DNA of 64,000 bases from Lachnospiraceae bacterium (GCA_017938285.1 JAGBBW010000138.1:1-64000); one strand, 5' to 3'; numbered from the stretch's first letter, positions 52,701-61,888 are shown. Program-made: numbers and translations. Notes: generated by a model not told the origin, from the letters alone.

Positions 52701-53936
52701 TCAGTAACACTCCTTAACCGTCACTTCTCCCCTATCTTTCAGATAACATTGAAAGAAGTCCAGTATCACTTCATTCATGGTTATAATACACTCCCTGGCA
52801 TCCACTTCCCCAGTACCCAGAAGTGATGCCAGAGCAGGAGAAAACAACGGTAAATCTGTAAAATTCATATGTCCGCTGCCCTTAAAATAAGTATATCTGG
52901 CATCCACGGCATTTTCAAGCACAACTCTATTAACATATAATGTTTCTACTTCCCGGCCTTCCCAATGATGTTCCTCATTATTGACTGCCAGCAGCGGTAC
53001 CGGATAAGCTTCTTCATAAAATTCGTACTCACCATTTGTAAACCCGAATTCCTCACCAAGCATTGTACCATCCAGGTCAATTACCGCATCAATATCGTCT
53101 CGTGTCCTTCCGAGAGTGACACTGGTGGCACCACCAAGGGAATGTCCCATAAGGCCAATATGTTCGATGTCCGTCATGGAAAGCACGGCAAGAATCTCCT
53201 GTTCTGTGGCACTGTCCCCATTGACAAACCAATAATCCGGCAGCCTGTTCTCTTCCGCCTGGGAAGCACCTGCAGCTCCGGCAGTTTCTTTCCATGTACC
53301 TGTCAGCAATGTCTTCGCCTGTTTTACACTGTCCAGTGCAAAATCCATATCACCAAGGCGGAGTTCCAGCCACTCATGGGACAGGGCTATAATTTCATCC
53401 TCAGCCGTGCCATTTTCATTAATATACATGACCTGCTGTAAAAACTCTGTATTCACTGTAATTGTTTTTCCCTCTGTGTCTTTTGTGAAGAAAGAATGAT
53501 ATGGGTGGTCCAGACTAATGACTACATAGCCATGACTGGCAAGCTCCATGTAAGTGGAGGTATTGCTCTGATAATACCCAAAGGCACCATGGGAAAATAT
53601 AACCAGCGGAAATTCTTCCTGTTCCCCTGCTGCACTGTCCGTCACATCCGGATAGTAGAAGTAAACCGGAACTTCCCGATAGGAACCGTCATCCTCAAAA
53701 GTTTCCAAACGTTTTTCATCCACCAGAATGGCGGAAACCTGCTTTACCCCATAAGGTCCCGTTGTCGGAAGACCTTCATAGTCAGTAAATAACAGCTTGG
53801 GAACCAGAATAATCACTGCTGCTAACAGTAGTACAATACTGCCTGCAATGATTAGTGCTTTTCGTGGTCTCTTTTTACGTCCTTTTTCATTACTTTCCTT
53901 CATCTGCCCTAAGTTTTGTTTCAAATTGTTTTTCAT
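52701..53936 (-). CDS. Membrane-anchored alpha/beta hydrolase
   Basis: 411 aa. A basic N-terminus and one transmembrane helix (LIIAGSIVLLLAAVIILVPKLL, about 28-48) put the enzyme outside the membrane. The hydrolase domain shows LVIFSHGAFG (oxyanion region), the nucleophile elbow LMGHSLGGATS, a DLDGTM acidic turn and the C-terminal histidine in FKGSGHMNF. It resembles platelet-activating-factor acetylhydrolase or dienelactone hydrolase-like enzymes; substrate unknown. The start at 53936 lies downstream of a good promoter, whereas the longer open frame would start upstream of it. Confidence 0.82.
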   Translation of the reverse strand: MKNNLKQNLGQMKESNEKGRKKRPRKALIIAGSIVLLLAAVIILVPKLLFTDYEGLPTTGPYGVKQVSAILVDEKRLETFEDDGSYREVPVYFYYPDVTDSAAGEQEEFPLVIFSHGAFGYYQSNTSTYMELASHGYVVISLDHPYHSFFTKDTEGKTITVNTEFLQQVMYINENGTAEDEIIALSHEWLELRLGDMDFALDSVKQAKTLLTGTWKETAGAAGASQAEENRLPDYWFVNGDSATEQEILAVLSMTDIEHIGLMGHSLGGATSVTLGRTRDDIDAVIDLDGTMLGEEFGFTNGEYEFYEEAYPVPLLAVNNEEHHWEGREVETLYVNRVVLENAVDARYTYFKGSGHMNFTDLPLFSPALASLLGTGEVDARECIITMNEVILDFFQCYLKDRGEVTVKECY

Positions 53937-53969
53937 AGTAATCACCGTTCCTTTTTCTTTGATACTTTG

Positions 53970-53998
53970 ACTATAATGAAAAACAGAAAAAGTTACAA
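53970..53998 (-). promoter_or_regulatory. Promoter of the alpha/beta hydrolase gene
   Basis: TTGTAA (53993-53998) and TATAGT (53970-53975) with a 17-base spacer on the minus strand, 33 bases before the chosen start. Confidence 0.65.
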
Positions 53999-54050
53999 CA
54001 AAAGGGACGGTAAGATGCATTTTGCAGGGGTGAAATGCAGTACTCTTCCT

Positions 54051-54719
54051 TCATCGGCACAATCCTCCCTCCAGCAGCTTCCTGCTCTCTCTGTAAACAT
54101 ACAGCCCCAGCTCTCTTCCATACCTCTGCAGCACATTCAGATAAAGCACTCTGCCCCTCTGCCCTTTCTCCAAAAGTTCTGCCAACTCCTCAACTTCCCT
54201 CTTCTCCAGCCGCCCGGCAAAAGTTTCCCCTAAAATCTGCATCCGGCGCTGGTGTTCTGTATAGCGTTTAAATTCCTGTTCCAAAAAAATAATCTGCTTT
54301 CTGGACTGGATAATTTTCCGACGTTCCGATGGTTCGTTAGAGGACAAAATACACTGTTCAATATCCGGCTTCAATACAATTTTCTTTCCCTTTTCGGGTT
54401 TTTGCCAATAATCACGAACGGCAGAAAATCCTTTGTCCCGGCTTACGATGGCAACCAGCTCAGAACAGCCCTGTCCAAACAGTTCACCAACATGGGAAGC
54501 AATATAAAAATCCAGCGCATTCTGACCAGAATGCTCCAGCTTGCAAATCTGGAACTCGCATCCGGCATTTCTGATTGCTTCCCAGTATTCCATTTCAATT
54601 TTGGAACAGCACTGGCTGAAAAAAATATCAAGTTTATCTTCTCTTTGCAGGTATTGTACGCCCTTCAGACCACGACAGTCGGTGTTTTCAAAATCGACAA
54701 TAAAATGCACGTCGCTCAT
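54051..54719 (-). CDS. PIN/NYN-like putative ribonuclease
   Basis: 222 aa. The N-terminal half resembles a PIN-like nuclease fold with acidic residues in expected places: FIVDFENTDCRGL, LDFYIASHVG and IVSRDKGFSAVRDYW. The C-terminal half is helical and charged. The start at 54719 is decided by the promoter at 54757-54785, whose transcript would begin about 30 bases upstream, and by GGAAAG at normal spacing. Substrate and partner are unknown. It is divergent from the LytTR two-component cluster. Confidence 0.7.
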   Translation of the reverse strand: MSDVHFIVDFENTDCRGLKGVQYLQREDKLDIFFSQCCSKIEMEYWEAIRNAGCEFQICKLEHSGQNALDFYIASHVGELFGQGCSELVAIVSRDKGFSAVRDYWQKPEKGKKIVLKPDIEQCILSSNEPSERRKIIQSRKQIIFLEQEFKRYTEHQRRMQILGETFAGRLEKREVEELAELLEKGQRGRVLYLNVLQRYGRELGLYVYRESRKLLEGGLCR

Positions 54720-54756
54720 CTCCGTTCTTTCCAAAGCAAACATTTGTTCTGTTTTT

Positions 54757-54785
54757 ATTGTATCATAAGAGATAAACTTTGACAA
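54757..54785 (-). promoter_or_regulatory. Promoter of the PIN-like gene
   Basis: TTGTCA (54780-54785) and TACAAT (54757-54762) with a 17-base spacer on the minus strand. Confidence 0.7.
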
Positions 54786-55036
54786 GAGTTTTTGAATTTT
54801 TTTCTGATTAAAACTCACTATTATTGCTCCTCTTTTTATTCGCAAACAGTATATTCACCTCTGCAAATTATATTATTTTTCTAAAAAGCATCAATCCATT
54901 TTAATTTTTAGCAAAAAAACCAAAGTTCTAATACATTTTTCCTACCCAACTCCACTCTTGACACAAAATATATTTTAAGCTATTTTAAATTACATACCCG
55001 ATTAACACTGCAATTTTCATAAAAAGGATGGGAACT

Positions 55037-55750
55037 ATGTATCAGATAGCAGTATGCGATGATGACAGGATATTCTGCCATCAGTTCAGACACAATTTAG
55101 ATGTCATTGTAAAGAAATTAAATATGGAGTGCTGTATATCAATGTGGTACACTGCGGAATCTCTTCAAAAGCACCTGACAGATGGCAATAAAGTTGACCT
55201 GATTTTTTTGGATATTGAATTTTTAGAGCTGGATGGTGTCAGTCTCGGCCGATATATTCGTGAAAATTTGCTCGATTACCAGATGCAGCTTGTATACATT
55301 TCCCACGAAGAAGGTCATGCCATGGAACTGTTTGAAACGGAGCCTATGGACTTTCTGGTAAAGCCGGTCCTCGCTTCCCATATAGAAAAAGTATTACAGC
55401 GTTTTCTTAAACACCATTCACATTTAGGTAAACTATTTACATTTAAAGAAGAACACGGCACTGTCCAGATTCCCTATGATTCTATCTGGTACTTTCAGAG
55501 TATGAATCACAAAGTTATTATTCACACCAGGGAGGAGCAGCGGGAATTTTACGGAAAACTGTCTGATATTGAGGAGATTGCACCAAAACATTTTATTAGA
55601 ATTCACAAATCTTACCTTGTCAATGAATTTTTCATAAGTCGTTTTCATTACGACAAAGTTATTTTACGAAACGAACAAAAATTAACCATCAGCAAAACTT
55701 ATCGCAATGCCATTCAGGATAAGCTGCGTCAAACTATGAAAGAATATTAA
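55037..55750 (+). CDS. AgrA-like response regulator with LytTR output
   Basis: 237 aa. Receiver domain (about 1-120) with acidic pocket D8-D9, phosphoacceptor D59 in LIFLDIEF and the conserved lysine in DFLVKPV; LytTR domain (about 135-235) with IWYFQSMNHKVIIHT, FIRIHKSYLVN and LTISKTYRN. It binds direct-repeat DNA as a dimer. The ATG at 55037 has AGGATGGG upstream; an ATG at 55028 is too close to the RBS. The GHKL kinase gene follows after about 40 bases and is its cognate sensor by context. Confidence 0.93.
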   Translation: MYQIAVCDDDRIFCHQFRHNLDVIVKKLNMECCISMWYTAESLQKHLTDGNKVDLIFLDIEFLELDGVSLGRYIRENLLDYQMQLVYISHEEGHAMELFETEPMDFLVKPVLASHIEKVLQRFLKHHSHLGKLFTFKEEHGTVQIPYDSIWYFQSMNHKVIIHTREEQREFYGKLSDIEEIAPKHFIRIHKSYLVNEFFISRFHYDKVILRNEQKLTISKTYRNAIQDKLRQTMKEY

Positions 55751-55793
55751 CAAAAAGTCATTTCAAAAAATGTCTATACCGGAGGACTTTTTC

Positions 55794-56942
55794 ATGGAAC
55801 GAATGTATTTTAAACACGAAGAACACTTAATAAACAATGTATTGTTCACATACATTATCGGAGTTGCACTGTTTGGCTGGCTTGCAGTTATGATATTCCT
55901 AAATGGTGGAATCCGTGAATGTATTTTCCCTCTCTCCGGTTTATGTGCAGTCATAACAAAACTGGGTGAAAAAAAACTGGGTCGTGCCACAAAATACGTA
56001 TATGCATGTATCCCTCCTGTCATTGGTGCTATTACAAATGCGGTATGCAGCACTCCGGATAGTGAAAGCTATGTGAGTATTACACATTATTATTTTGTGG
56101 CAACACTTTTACTTATACCATACTACAACGCCAGGCTTCTCAGGATGAATGCCCTTGTTACCATTCTTTCCAATGCTATACTGTTGATTATTTTTCCGAC
56201 AGGTTTTTTAAAACTTCATCCTCTGATTGGATGGATTTATAATGGATTTTTTTACATAATCCTGTATGTGGCCTGTAACTTTATCAGCAAACATTCTATA
56301 TTTTTGTTCCGGGTTATTGAGCAGGAAGCACGCTCTGTCAAATCATTTGAAAATCAGTTGGAGGTTATGAGAGAATCCCAGGATAAATTTCATGCCCTTC
56401 GCCATGATATGAAACATCATCTGCAGGGAATTTATGCTATGGCGCAAAAAGAAGAAAACCAAGATGTTTTAAACTATTTGGAACAAATGCAGAATTCCCT
56501 TGTCAACCCAAAAGAATACGTCAAAACCGGCAATCAGAAAATGGATGCCATTATCAACTACAGTTTGTCAAAGGCAGAGCGTTTCAATATAAAGGTTGAA
56601 CAACACCTGAAAGTTTCCAGAAAAATTGCACTGGAAGCATATGAGCTTAATATCATTCTTGGCAACCTGCTCGAAAACGCCATTGAGGCAGCAAATGATT
56701 CCTGTGAAAAATACATTCACCTGCACATTCTTGAAAATAAGGGAATGCTGATCATTGATATTAAAAACAGCTATTCCGGCAAATTAGTAACCTACGGAGA
56801 ACGTCTTCTAAGCACGAAGCAGGGAGCAAATCATGGATATGGTCTTGCCAATGTACGTAAAATTGTCGAAAGTCATCATGGAACACTGCATATTTCCTAT
56901 GATGAGAAAGAATTTCATGTTGAAGTAACATTGTACCTATAA
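55794..56942 (+). CDS. GHKL sensor histidine kinase, shares its membrane domain with the next gene
   Basis: 382 aa. Residues about 12-175 form a polytopic membrane sensor of about five or six helices. The dimerisation and phosphoacceptor helix has H204 in HALRHDMKHHLQG, typical of AgrC/ComD-type kinases; the ATPase has N-box LGNLLENAIEA (N295) and G-box GYGLANV. The start at 55794 has GGAGG 9 bases upstream. The membrane domain is nearly the same as that of the chemoreceptor 149 bases downstream, with 67 of 80 identical residues counted between MIFLNGG and the PYY motif. No AgrB/AgrD-like peptide gene is visible nearby. Confidence 0.92.
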   Translation: MERMYFKHEEHLINNVLFTYIIGVALFGWLAVMIFLNGGIRECIFPLSGLCAVITKLGEKKLGRATKYVYACIPPVIGAITNAVCSTPDSESYVSITHYYFVATLLLIPYYNARLLRMNALVTILSNAILLIIFPTGFLKLHPLIGWIYNGFFYIILYVACNFISKHSIFLFRVIEQEARSVKSFENQLEVMRESQDKFHALRHDMKHHLQGIYAMAQKEENQDVLNYLEQMQNSLVNPKEYVKTGNQKMDAIINYSLSKAERFNIKVEQHLKVSRKIALEAYELNIILGNLLENAIEAANDSCEKYIHLHILENKGMLIIDIKNSYSGKLVTYGERLLSTKQGANHGYGLANVRKIVESHHGTLHISYDEKEFHVEVTLYL

Positions 56943-56958
56943 CGTTTTTCTATAGATA

Positions 56959-56988
56959 TTTTCGTTATAAATAAGGTCGTTTTCGTCA
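56959..56988 (+). promoter_or_regulatory. LytTR-type direct repeat operator upstream of the chemoreceptor
   Basis: TTTTCGTTA (56959-56967) and TTTTCGTCA (56980-56988) are 9-bp direct repeats separated by 12 bp, the two-turn spacing of AgrA/LytTR sites. A -10-like TACAAT lies at 57018-57023, with no good -35 between them, as expected for an activator-dependent promoter. Confidence 0.65.
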
Positions 56989-57090
56989 ACAATATATACT
57001 TCTTATTACAAATATAGTACAATTCTCCATAAGAAAATGAACTTGTACATAAGTTTCTATTGTACAAAAGCTAAAAAGGAGGAGTGTTCT

Positions 57091-58572
57091 ATGCAGCTAC
57101 AATCAGTCAGAAATGAAGAAAAACTGGTAAATACCATCTTATTTGTTTATATTCTCGGTGTCGCTATCTCCGGTTGGGCGTTTGTTATGATATTCTTAAA
57201 TGGTGGCATACGTGAATGTATTTTCCCTCTATCAGGATTGTGCGCAATCATAACAAAACTCTTGGAAAAAAAGCTTGGCCCAAGAGCAAAATATGTATAT
57301 GCCTGCATCCCGCCAGTCATCGGTGCAATTACTGCCGCTATTTGCAGTACTCCTGAAAGTGACAGTTATGTATGCCTGACACATTACTATTTTGTTGCAA
57401 CCCTTCTTCTGGTTCCATACTATGATTTAAAGCTGATCCGGGTAAGTACCATTGTTACTATCGTTGTTAATGCAGGTATGATGATTGCCTTTCCAGCAGG
57501 ATTTCTAAAGCTTCATGGCATAATCGGATGGATTTTTACCTGTATCGTTTATCTTATATTATTTGCAGCGTGTACCTTTATCAGCTACCGTACCAATATA
57601 TTATTTAATGTAATCGAAGAAAAAGGAAAAGAATCAGAAGAAATTCTGCACAATGTACAAAATACTTTTGAAAGTCTGGAAGCCTCTTCTGCAATGATTT
57701 TTGATTCGATTCAGGAATTTCAGGCAACCACTGAGGAAATCACGGCCTCAACCACCGAAATTACAAATAGTGCCAATGTCCAGATAGAAGAAGTAAACAG
57801 CAGTCTTACTATTCTGGGAAATCTTAATGAAAAGATTGCTGCTTCTGAGGAACGCATCCTCCAGACCGTAGACATTATGCAGGGTTTAAAATCGAAAAAC
57901 GACGAGGGAATGGCAGCCATCGATGTATTATCAAAAACATTTAATGAAACCATAGAAGCTACACAGATTGCTTCCGATGGTGTAACAGAACTTTCCCACA
58001 AGTCCAATTCCATCAGTGGTATTATAGAAAGTATCCGGAATATTGCCCAGCAGACCAATTTACTTGCTCTCAATGCAGCTATAGAGGCTGCAAGAGCCGG
58101 AGAAGCAGGCAGAGGTTTTGCAGTAGTTGCCGATGAGATAAACTCTCTTTCGTCAGAATCTTCCCAGGCAACCGGTCAGATTGATTCTATTTTAAAAGAT
58201 ATCATAACTACTGTGGATGATACCCACAAAGTTATTACCCGCAATAGTATTGCTGTAAGTGAATCAAATAAAAAATTAGAGGACACCGTAAGAATTTTTA
58301 AGATAATGCTTGAATCATCCGAGGATGTTATAAAAGTTACCCAGATATTGCAGGACGAACTGCAGGATATTGTATACATTAAGGACCAGCTTCTTAGTGC
58401 TATGCAGCAGGTTGAACATACTTCCCAGAAATCCGTAAGATTTACCAGCGAAATCAGTACTTCCATCGAAGATCAGGCAGAAGAGGTACAAAATATTCTG
58501 GGCAATATGGAAATTGTAAAAAAAGGTATGAGCTGCCTGTCTGATGTACTTAACGCCGGCGGTGTTGCATAG
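57091..58572 (+). CDS. Chemoreceptor whose sensor domain duplicates that of the adjacent histidine kinase
   Basis: 493 aa. Residues about 12-175 are the same polytopic membrane module as in the GHKL kinase, at the same residue positions, with the shared core [20 protein letters not shown] and [16 protein letters not shown] cytoplasmic signalling coiled coil follows directly, with tip [20 protein letters not shown] (abridged) and [17 protein letters not shown]. No HAMP domain or periplasmic domain is present. A strong AGGAGG RBS precedes ATG 57091. Expression probably depends on the neighbouring LytTR regulator. Confidence 0.93.
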   Translation: MQLQSVRNEEKLVNTILFVYILGVAISGWAFVMIFLNGGIRECIFPLSGLCAIITKLLEKKLGPRAKYVYACIPPVIGAITAAICSTPESDSYVCLTHYYFVATLLLVPYYDLKLIRVSTIVTIVVNAGMMIAFPAGFLKLHGIIGWIFTCIVYLILFAACTFISYRTNILFNVIEEKGKESEEILHNVQNTFESLEASSAMIFDSIQEFQATTEEITASTTEITNSANVQIEEVNSSLTILGNLNEKIAASEERILQTVDIMQGLKSKNDEGMAAIDVLSKTFNETIEATQIASDGVTELSHKSNSISGIIESIRNIAQQTNLLALNAAIEAARAGEAGRGFAVVADEINSLSSESSQATGQIDSILKDIITTVDDTHKVITRNSIAVSESNKKLEDTVRIFKIMLESSEDVIKVTQILQDELQDIVYIKDQLLSAMQQVEHTSQKSVRFTSEISTSIEDQAEEVQNILGNMEIVKKGMSCLSDVLNAGGVA

Positions 58573-58628
58573 ATAAAATACCATGTAAAACTTTACCAAA
58601 TGACATATTCTTTTTTCTCATATAGCGA

Positions 58629-58711
58629 AGCCAAGGTGGATACCTTTCACTATCTTAAAAGATGGATTTTAAGTTTATCTTTTGATGTACACCTCTATAT
58701 CCACCTTGGCT
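58629..58711. other. Long-stem hairpin after the chemoreceptor gene
   Basis: AGCCAAGGTGGATA (58629-58642) is perfectly complementary to TATCCACCTTGGCT (58698-58711); inside, ATCTTAAAAGAT-like and AAAGATAAAC segments can pair further. Only a weak ACTTTTAT follows, so it is either an inefficient terminator or a structured 3' element. Confidence 0.55.
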
Positions 58712-58864
58712 ACTTTTATCCCAAAGAACCATGGGAAGTCATAAATATCTGCATAAGTCAGCAACCACCATATATGATGGGTATATAGAAGCACCTATGA
58801 TATGTGGGAAGTATATTATCCTAAAAGAAGATTTGATTGAATATATACAATGCTGTTAAAAAGA

Positions 58865-58910
58865 AAAGAAGCCATAGGAACTAAAAAGCAGTCTCTGTGG
58901 CTTCTTTGTT
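58865..58910. terminator. Terminator-like hairpin upstream of the helicase promoter
   Basis: AAAGAAGCCATAG pairs with CTGTGGCTTCTTT with one mismatch; flanking T-rich sequence occurs on both strands. Confidence 0.55.
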
Positions 58911-58972
58911 TAATATAGTCCCAATTGACGGTGAATGCTACGAAGATACTATTCAAAGAGCTTAATATTTTA

Positions 58973-59002
58973 TTGTTATGAGTGCACGCTTTATGATATA
59001 AT
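58973..59002 (+). promoter_or_regulatory. Promoter of the helicase-nuclease gene
   Basis: TTGTTA (58973-58978) and TATAAT (58997-59002) with an 18-base spacer, 67 bases before the start. A second weaker pair, TTGACG/TACTAT, is at 58925-58952. Confidence 0.65.
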
Positions 59003-59069
59003 TCAAGAGGAAATAGAGAAGGAAGGTCGCTAGACCATGTAATATTTATAATGTTGGGAGTGAAGTGAT

Positions 59070-61577
59070 ATGAACTTATTATCAAAATTAAGCTTAAGTA
59101 CAAAGACAAAAGCGCTTGAGCCAAGAGAAATATTTATGACATTACCTTCAAAGGCTATGGGCTATGGATATCCTCGGGATGTACAGAGCGAGATATGGAA
59201 GAAATGGTTTGATATAAGGGATGAGAAGAATATTATATTAAAAATGAATACAGGTAGTGGTAAGACGGTAGTAGGTTTAATGATTCTTCAAAGTTGTCTT
59301 AATGAAAATAAAGGGCCGGCAATTTATGCAGTGCCGGATAATTATTTGGTAAAACAGGTTATTGATGAGGCCAAGAAGTTGGGCATTGCAACTACCGAGG
59401 ATAAAGATGATTATAACTATTCCAATTCCAAAGCAATTCTTGTTACTACGATTCAGACTATTGTTAATGGACATAGTTGCTTTGGAATGAAAGCATGGGG
59501 GATGAATTATCCAATTGGTAGTATCATTATTGATGATGTGCATGCGTGCATGGATAAGATTACTAGTCAATTCATGATAAGAATTGAAGCAGGATCCGAT
59601 GTATATAACGATTTCATAGGTTTGTTAGGGCCGATGTTGAAAGATTATAATCCAAAAGATTATATAGACGTTATCGAAATGAAGGATTATCGCAAAAATA
59701 TACTCGTACCTTATTGGGAATGGCAAAGGCAACAGGAGAATGTATACAGAATATTAAAAAAATACAATAATAATGAAAATGCATCTATTTATTTTGGTTT
59801 GCCATTAATTGAAAATAGTTTAGAAGCATGTGATTGTATAATAACAGGATCTTCAATAGAAATATCTCCTAAAGGAATTGATATAGAAAAAATAGCAAGT
59901 CTTGCAGATGCTAATAGACGAATCTATATGAGTGCCACCTTAGCCGATGATAGCGTATTTGTATCATCATTAGGGTTAAATGCAGATGATATGAATAATA
60001 TCATCACCCCTGAAAATGCTAATGATATTGGCGATAGGCTTGTGCTGTTTCCAAAGTATGTGAATAGTGATATTACAGAGTATGAGATTAAGGAAAAAGT
60101 TGATGAAATTGCTAAGAAATATAATGTTGTAATACTTGTGCCATCATTCAATAGAGCAAGATTTTGGGATCCTGAAGGAACTTGTACTGTGACAAGGGAT
60201 AATATAGAGAGGGAAATAGAATTATTAAAATGTGGAAAGCATATAGGAAGAATAATAATCGTTAATAGATATGATGGAATAGATTTGCCTGGTGACGCAT
60301 GTAGAATGTTAGTTATAGATGGGCTTCCGCCATTAAACAGTATTAAAGACAGATATATTCAAAGTGTTGCACCACAGAGTACAATATTATTGAGAGAACA
60401 GATTCAAAGAATAGAACAAGGAATGGGAAGAGGAGTACGTTCAAATGACGATGAGTGTTGCGTTGTTCTAATGGGAGATGAACTTGCGGATGTGCTTTCA
60501 AGAAATAGAGGAATTGATTTTTTTAGTGCGGCCACACGCTGCCAATATGATCTTTCAAAGCAATTGTGGGATTTGTTGGTTAGTGAAACCGGTTCAAAAC
60601 CAACAATTAGTCAAATATTTGAATTGGCAGACTATTCCTTAGAGAAGAACCCAGAATGGGTTACGATGTGTAAAGAGAGTTTGGCAACGGTTAAATATTC
60701 GAATGAGGCTAGAGTAGACGAAAAAATAGTGGCTCAAAGAAAAGCTTTTGAAAAATCCATGAATAATCAATGGAGAGAAGCAGCTGAACTTATCAAACGG
60801 ATAAAAGATTCTGAAAGGGATAGAAAAACTAAAGGATATTTGTGCCAAATACAAGCTGAATATACAAACAAGTATGATGCGATTCTTTCTCAAGAAATAC
60901 TTACTGCTGGTAAAAATTTGAGTGCAGCCATATTATCACCAATCAATGGAATACAATATCAGAAAACCATAAATAATATTCCGCAGGCTCAGGCTATTAA
61001 AGCATACTTAGCATCGGAAGCGTTAGGGTTAAATGAGTTGTTGATATATTTAGATGGCGTTTTAGCAAACCTATATTTCGGCGGTGATTATGAAAAATTT
61101 GAAGATGCTTTAAATCAGGTAGGAACGGCACTTGGCTTTATATGTTCAAGACCGGATAAAGAAACTGGTGGGTATGGTCCCGATAATTTATGGGCGATAG
61201 ATGCAGGATTATATTTGGTGATTGAATGTAAAACAAAAGCAATTACACAAACAATAAAAAAGGATTATTGTAATCAATTATCAGGGTCAATCAACTGGTT
61301 CAAGGAGAACTATGTTTATCCGAATAATTGCATTCCTGTAATGATTCATCCTGCCAAAGTTGTAGATGATCTTGCATCTCCTGATGAAAATATGCGAGTA
61401 ACGACAGAGGATGAATTAGCAAAATTTAGAAATAATATTCGTGGTTTTTATACTGAATTATGTCAGAGCGGAAATCTTTATGACGTAGGAACAATAAATG
61501 ATTTGTTGCGAGTGTATAAACTTAGAAAAGATGATATTGTTCATGAATATACGGTGAAGTTTGAACGTAAAAATTAA
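59070..61577 (+). CDS. SF2 helicase fused to a PD-(D/E)XK nuclease-like domain
   Basis: 835 aa. Helicase motifs: Walker A MNTGSGKT (about 59-66), DEAH-box variant IIIDDVHAC (DDVH 155-158), motif III MSATLADD, and motif VI EQGMGRGVRS (about 449-458); the layout recalls the XPD/DinG branch. The C-terminal 200 residues contain FEDALNQVGTALGF, then D711, E719 and K721 in AIDAGLYLVIECKTKA, and a following NQLSGS, which match a PD-(D/E)XK nuclease core. The gene is clearly richer in A/T than most of the window (sampled lines about one third G+C), suggesting recent acquisition. RBS GGAGTGAAGTGAT. A stand-alone defence protein is the most likely role; not recognised as a named system. Confidence 0.8.
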   Translation: MNLLSKLSLSTKTKALEPREIFMTLPSKAMGYGYPRDVQSEIWKKWFDIRDEKNIILKMNTGSGKTVVGLMILQSCLNENKGPAIYAVPDNYLVKQVIDEAKKLGIATTEDKDDYNYSNSKAILVTTIQTIVNGHSCFGMKAWGMNYPIGSIIIDDVHACMDKITSQFMIRIEAGSDVYNDFIGLLGPMLKDYNPKDYIDVIEMKDYRKNILVPYWEWQRQQENVYRILKKYNNNENASIYFGLPLIENSLEACDCIITGSSIEISPKGIDIEKIASLADANRRIYMSATLADDSVFVSSLGLNADDMNNIITPENANDIGDRLVLFPKYVNSDITEYEIKEKVDEIAKKYNVVILVPSFNRARFWDPEGTCTVTRDNIEREIELLKCGKHIGRIIIVNRYDGIDLPGDACRMLVIDGLPPLNSIKDRYIQSVAPQSTILLREQIQRIEQGMGRGVRSNDDECCVVLMGDELADVLSRNRGIDFFSAATRCQYDLSKQLWDLLVSETGSKPTISQIFELADYSLEKNPEWVTMCKESLATVKYSNEARVDEKIVAQRKAFEKSMNNQWREAAELIKRIKDSERDRKTKGYLCQIQAEYTNKYDAILSQEILTAGKNLSAAILSPINGIQYQKTINNIPQAQAIKAYLASEALGLNELLIYLDGVLANLYFGGDYEKFEDALNQVGTALGFICSRPDKETGGYGPDNLWAIDAGLYLVIECKTKAITQTIKKDYCNQLSGSINWFKENYVYPNNCIPVMIHPAKVVDDLASPDENMRVTTEDELAKFRNNIRGFYTELCQSGNLYDVGTINDLLRVYKLRKDDIVHEYTVKFERKN

Positions 61578-61888
61578 ACAAGCCCAAAAGTCCGATTGAA
61601 ACAAATGCTGGAAATAGAGATGGAGAATAGATATCAATATATTTCGCTTGCTAAGTTTACCTATGGCATCTTTACAGAATATGGGGTTATCACTTCGGTG
61701 GTAACTCCTATTTTCATAGCGGGGTAAAATACGTGAGGTATAGAAACTGATACCTCTAGAAGCTTTTTCTGTACAAGGATATATTGAAAATGCCATGTTT
61801 GTAGTATGATGACGAAAAACAAGAATTCTGCTATAATTAAACAAACAACCATTTTGGGAATTTGTAAAATTAGAAATGGGGGATGAAT
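61578..61888. other. 311-bp gap between helicase and phosphatase genes
   Basis: Contains a 40-codon open frame (61605-61727) without RBS that may be a gene remnant, and the promoter of the phosphatase gene at 61809-61837. Nothing else is evident. Confidence 0.5.
61809..61837 (+). promoter_or_regulatory. Promoter of the phosphatase gene
   Basis: ATGACG (61809-61814) and extended -10 TGCTATAAT (TATAAT 61832-61837), 17-base spacer, about 50 bases before the start. Confidence 0.65.

Larger units (their letters stand above)
58573..59069. other. 497-bp gap between the chemoreceptor and helicase genes
   Basis: Holds a long hairpin (58629-58711), a terminator-like hairpin (58865-58910) and the helicase promoter (58973-59002). 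Base composition drops towards the AT-rich level of the helicase gene, so this may be the left border of acquired DNA. No tRNA or recombinase gene is present. Confidence 0.6.

Noticed and set aside
58600..58788. 62-codon open frame in the gap after the chemoreceptor
   Set aside because: It spans both arms of the long hairpin and has no RBS; the apparent coding is a by-product of the structure.
61605..61727. 40-codon open frame between the helicase and phosphatase genes
   Set aside because: No Shine-Dalgarno and no recognised family; kept only as a possible remnant in the gap description.
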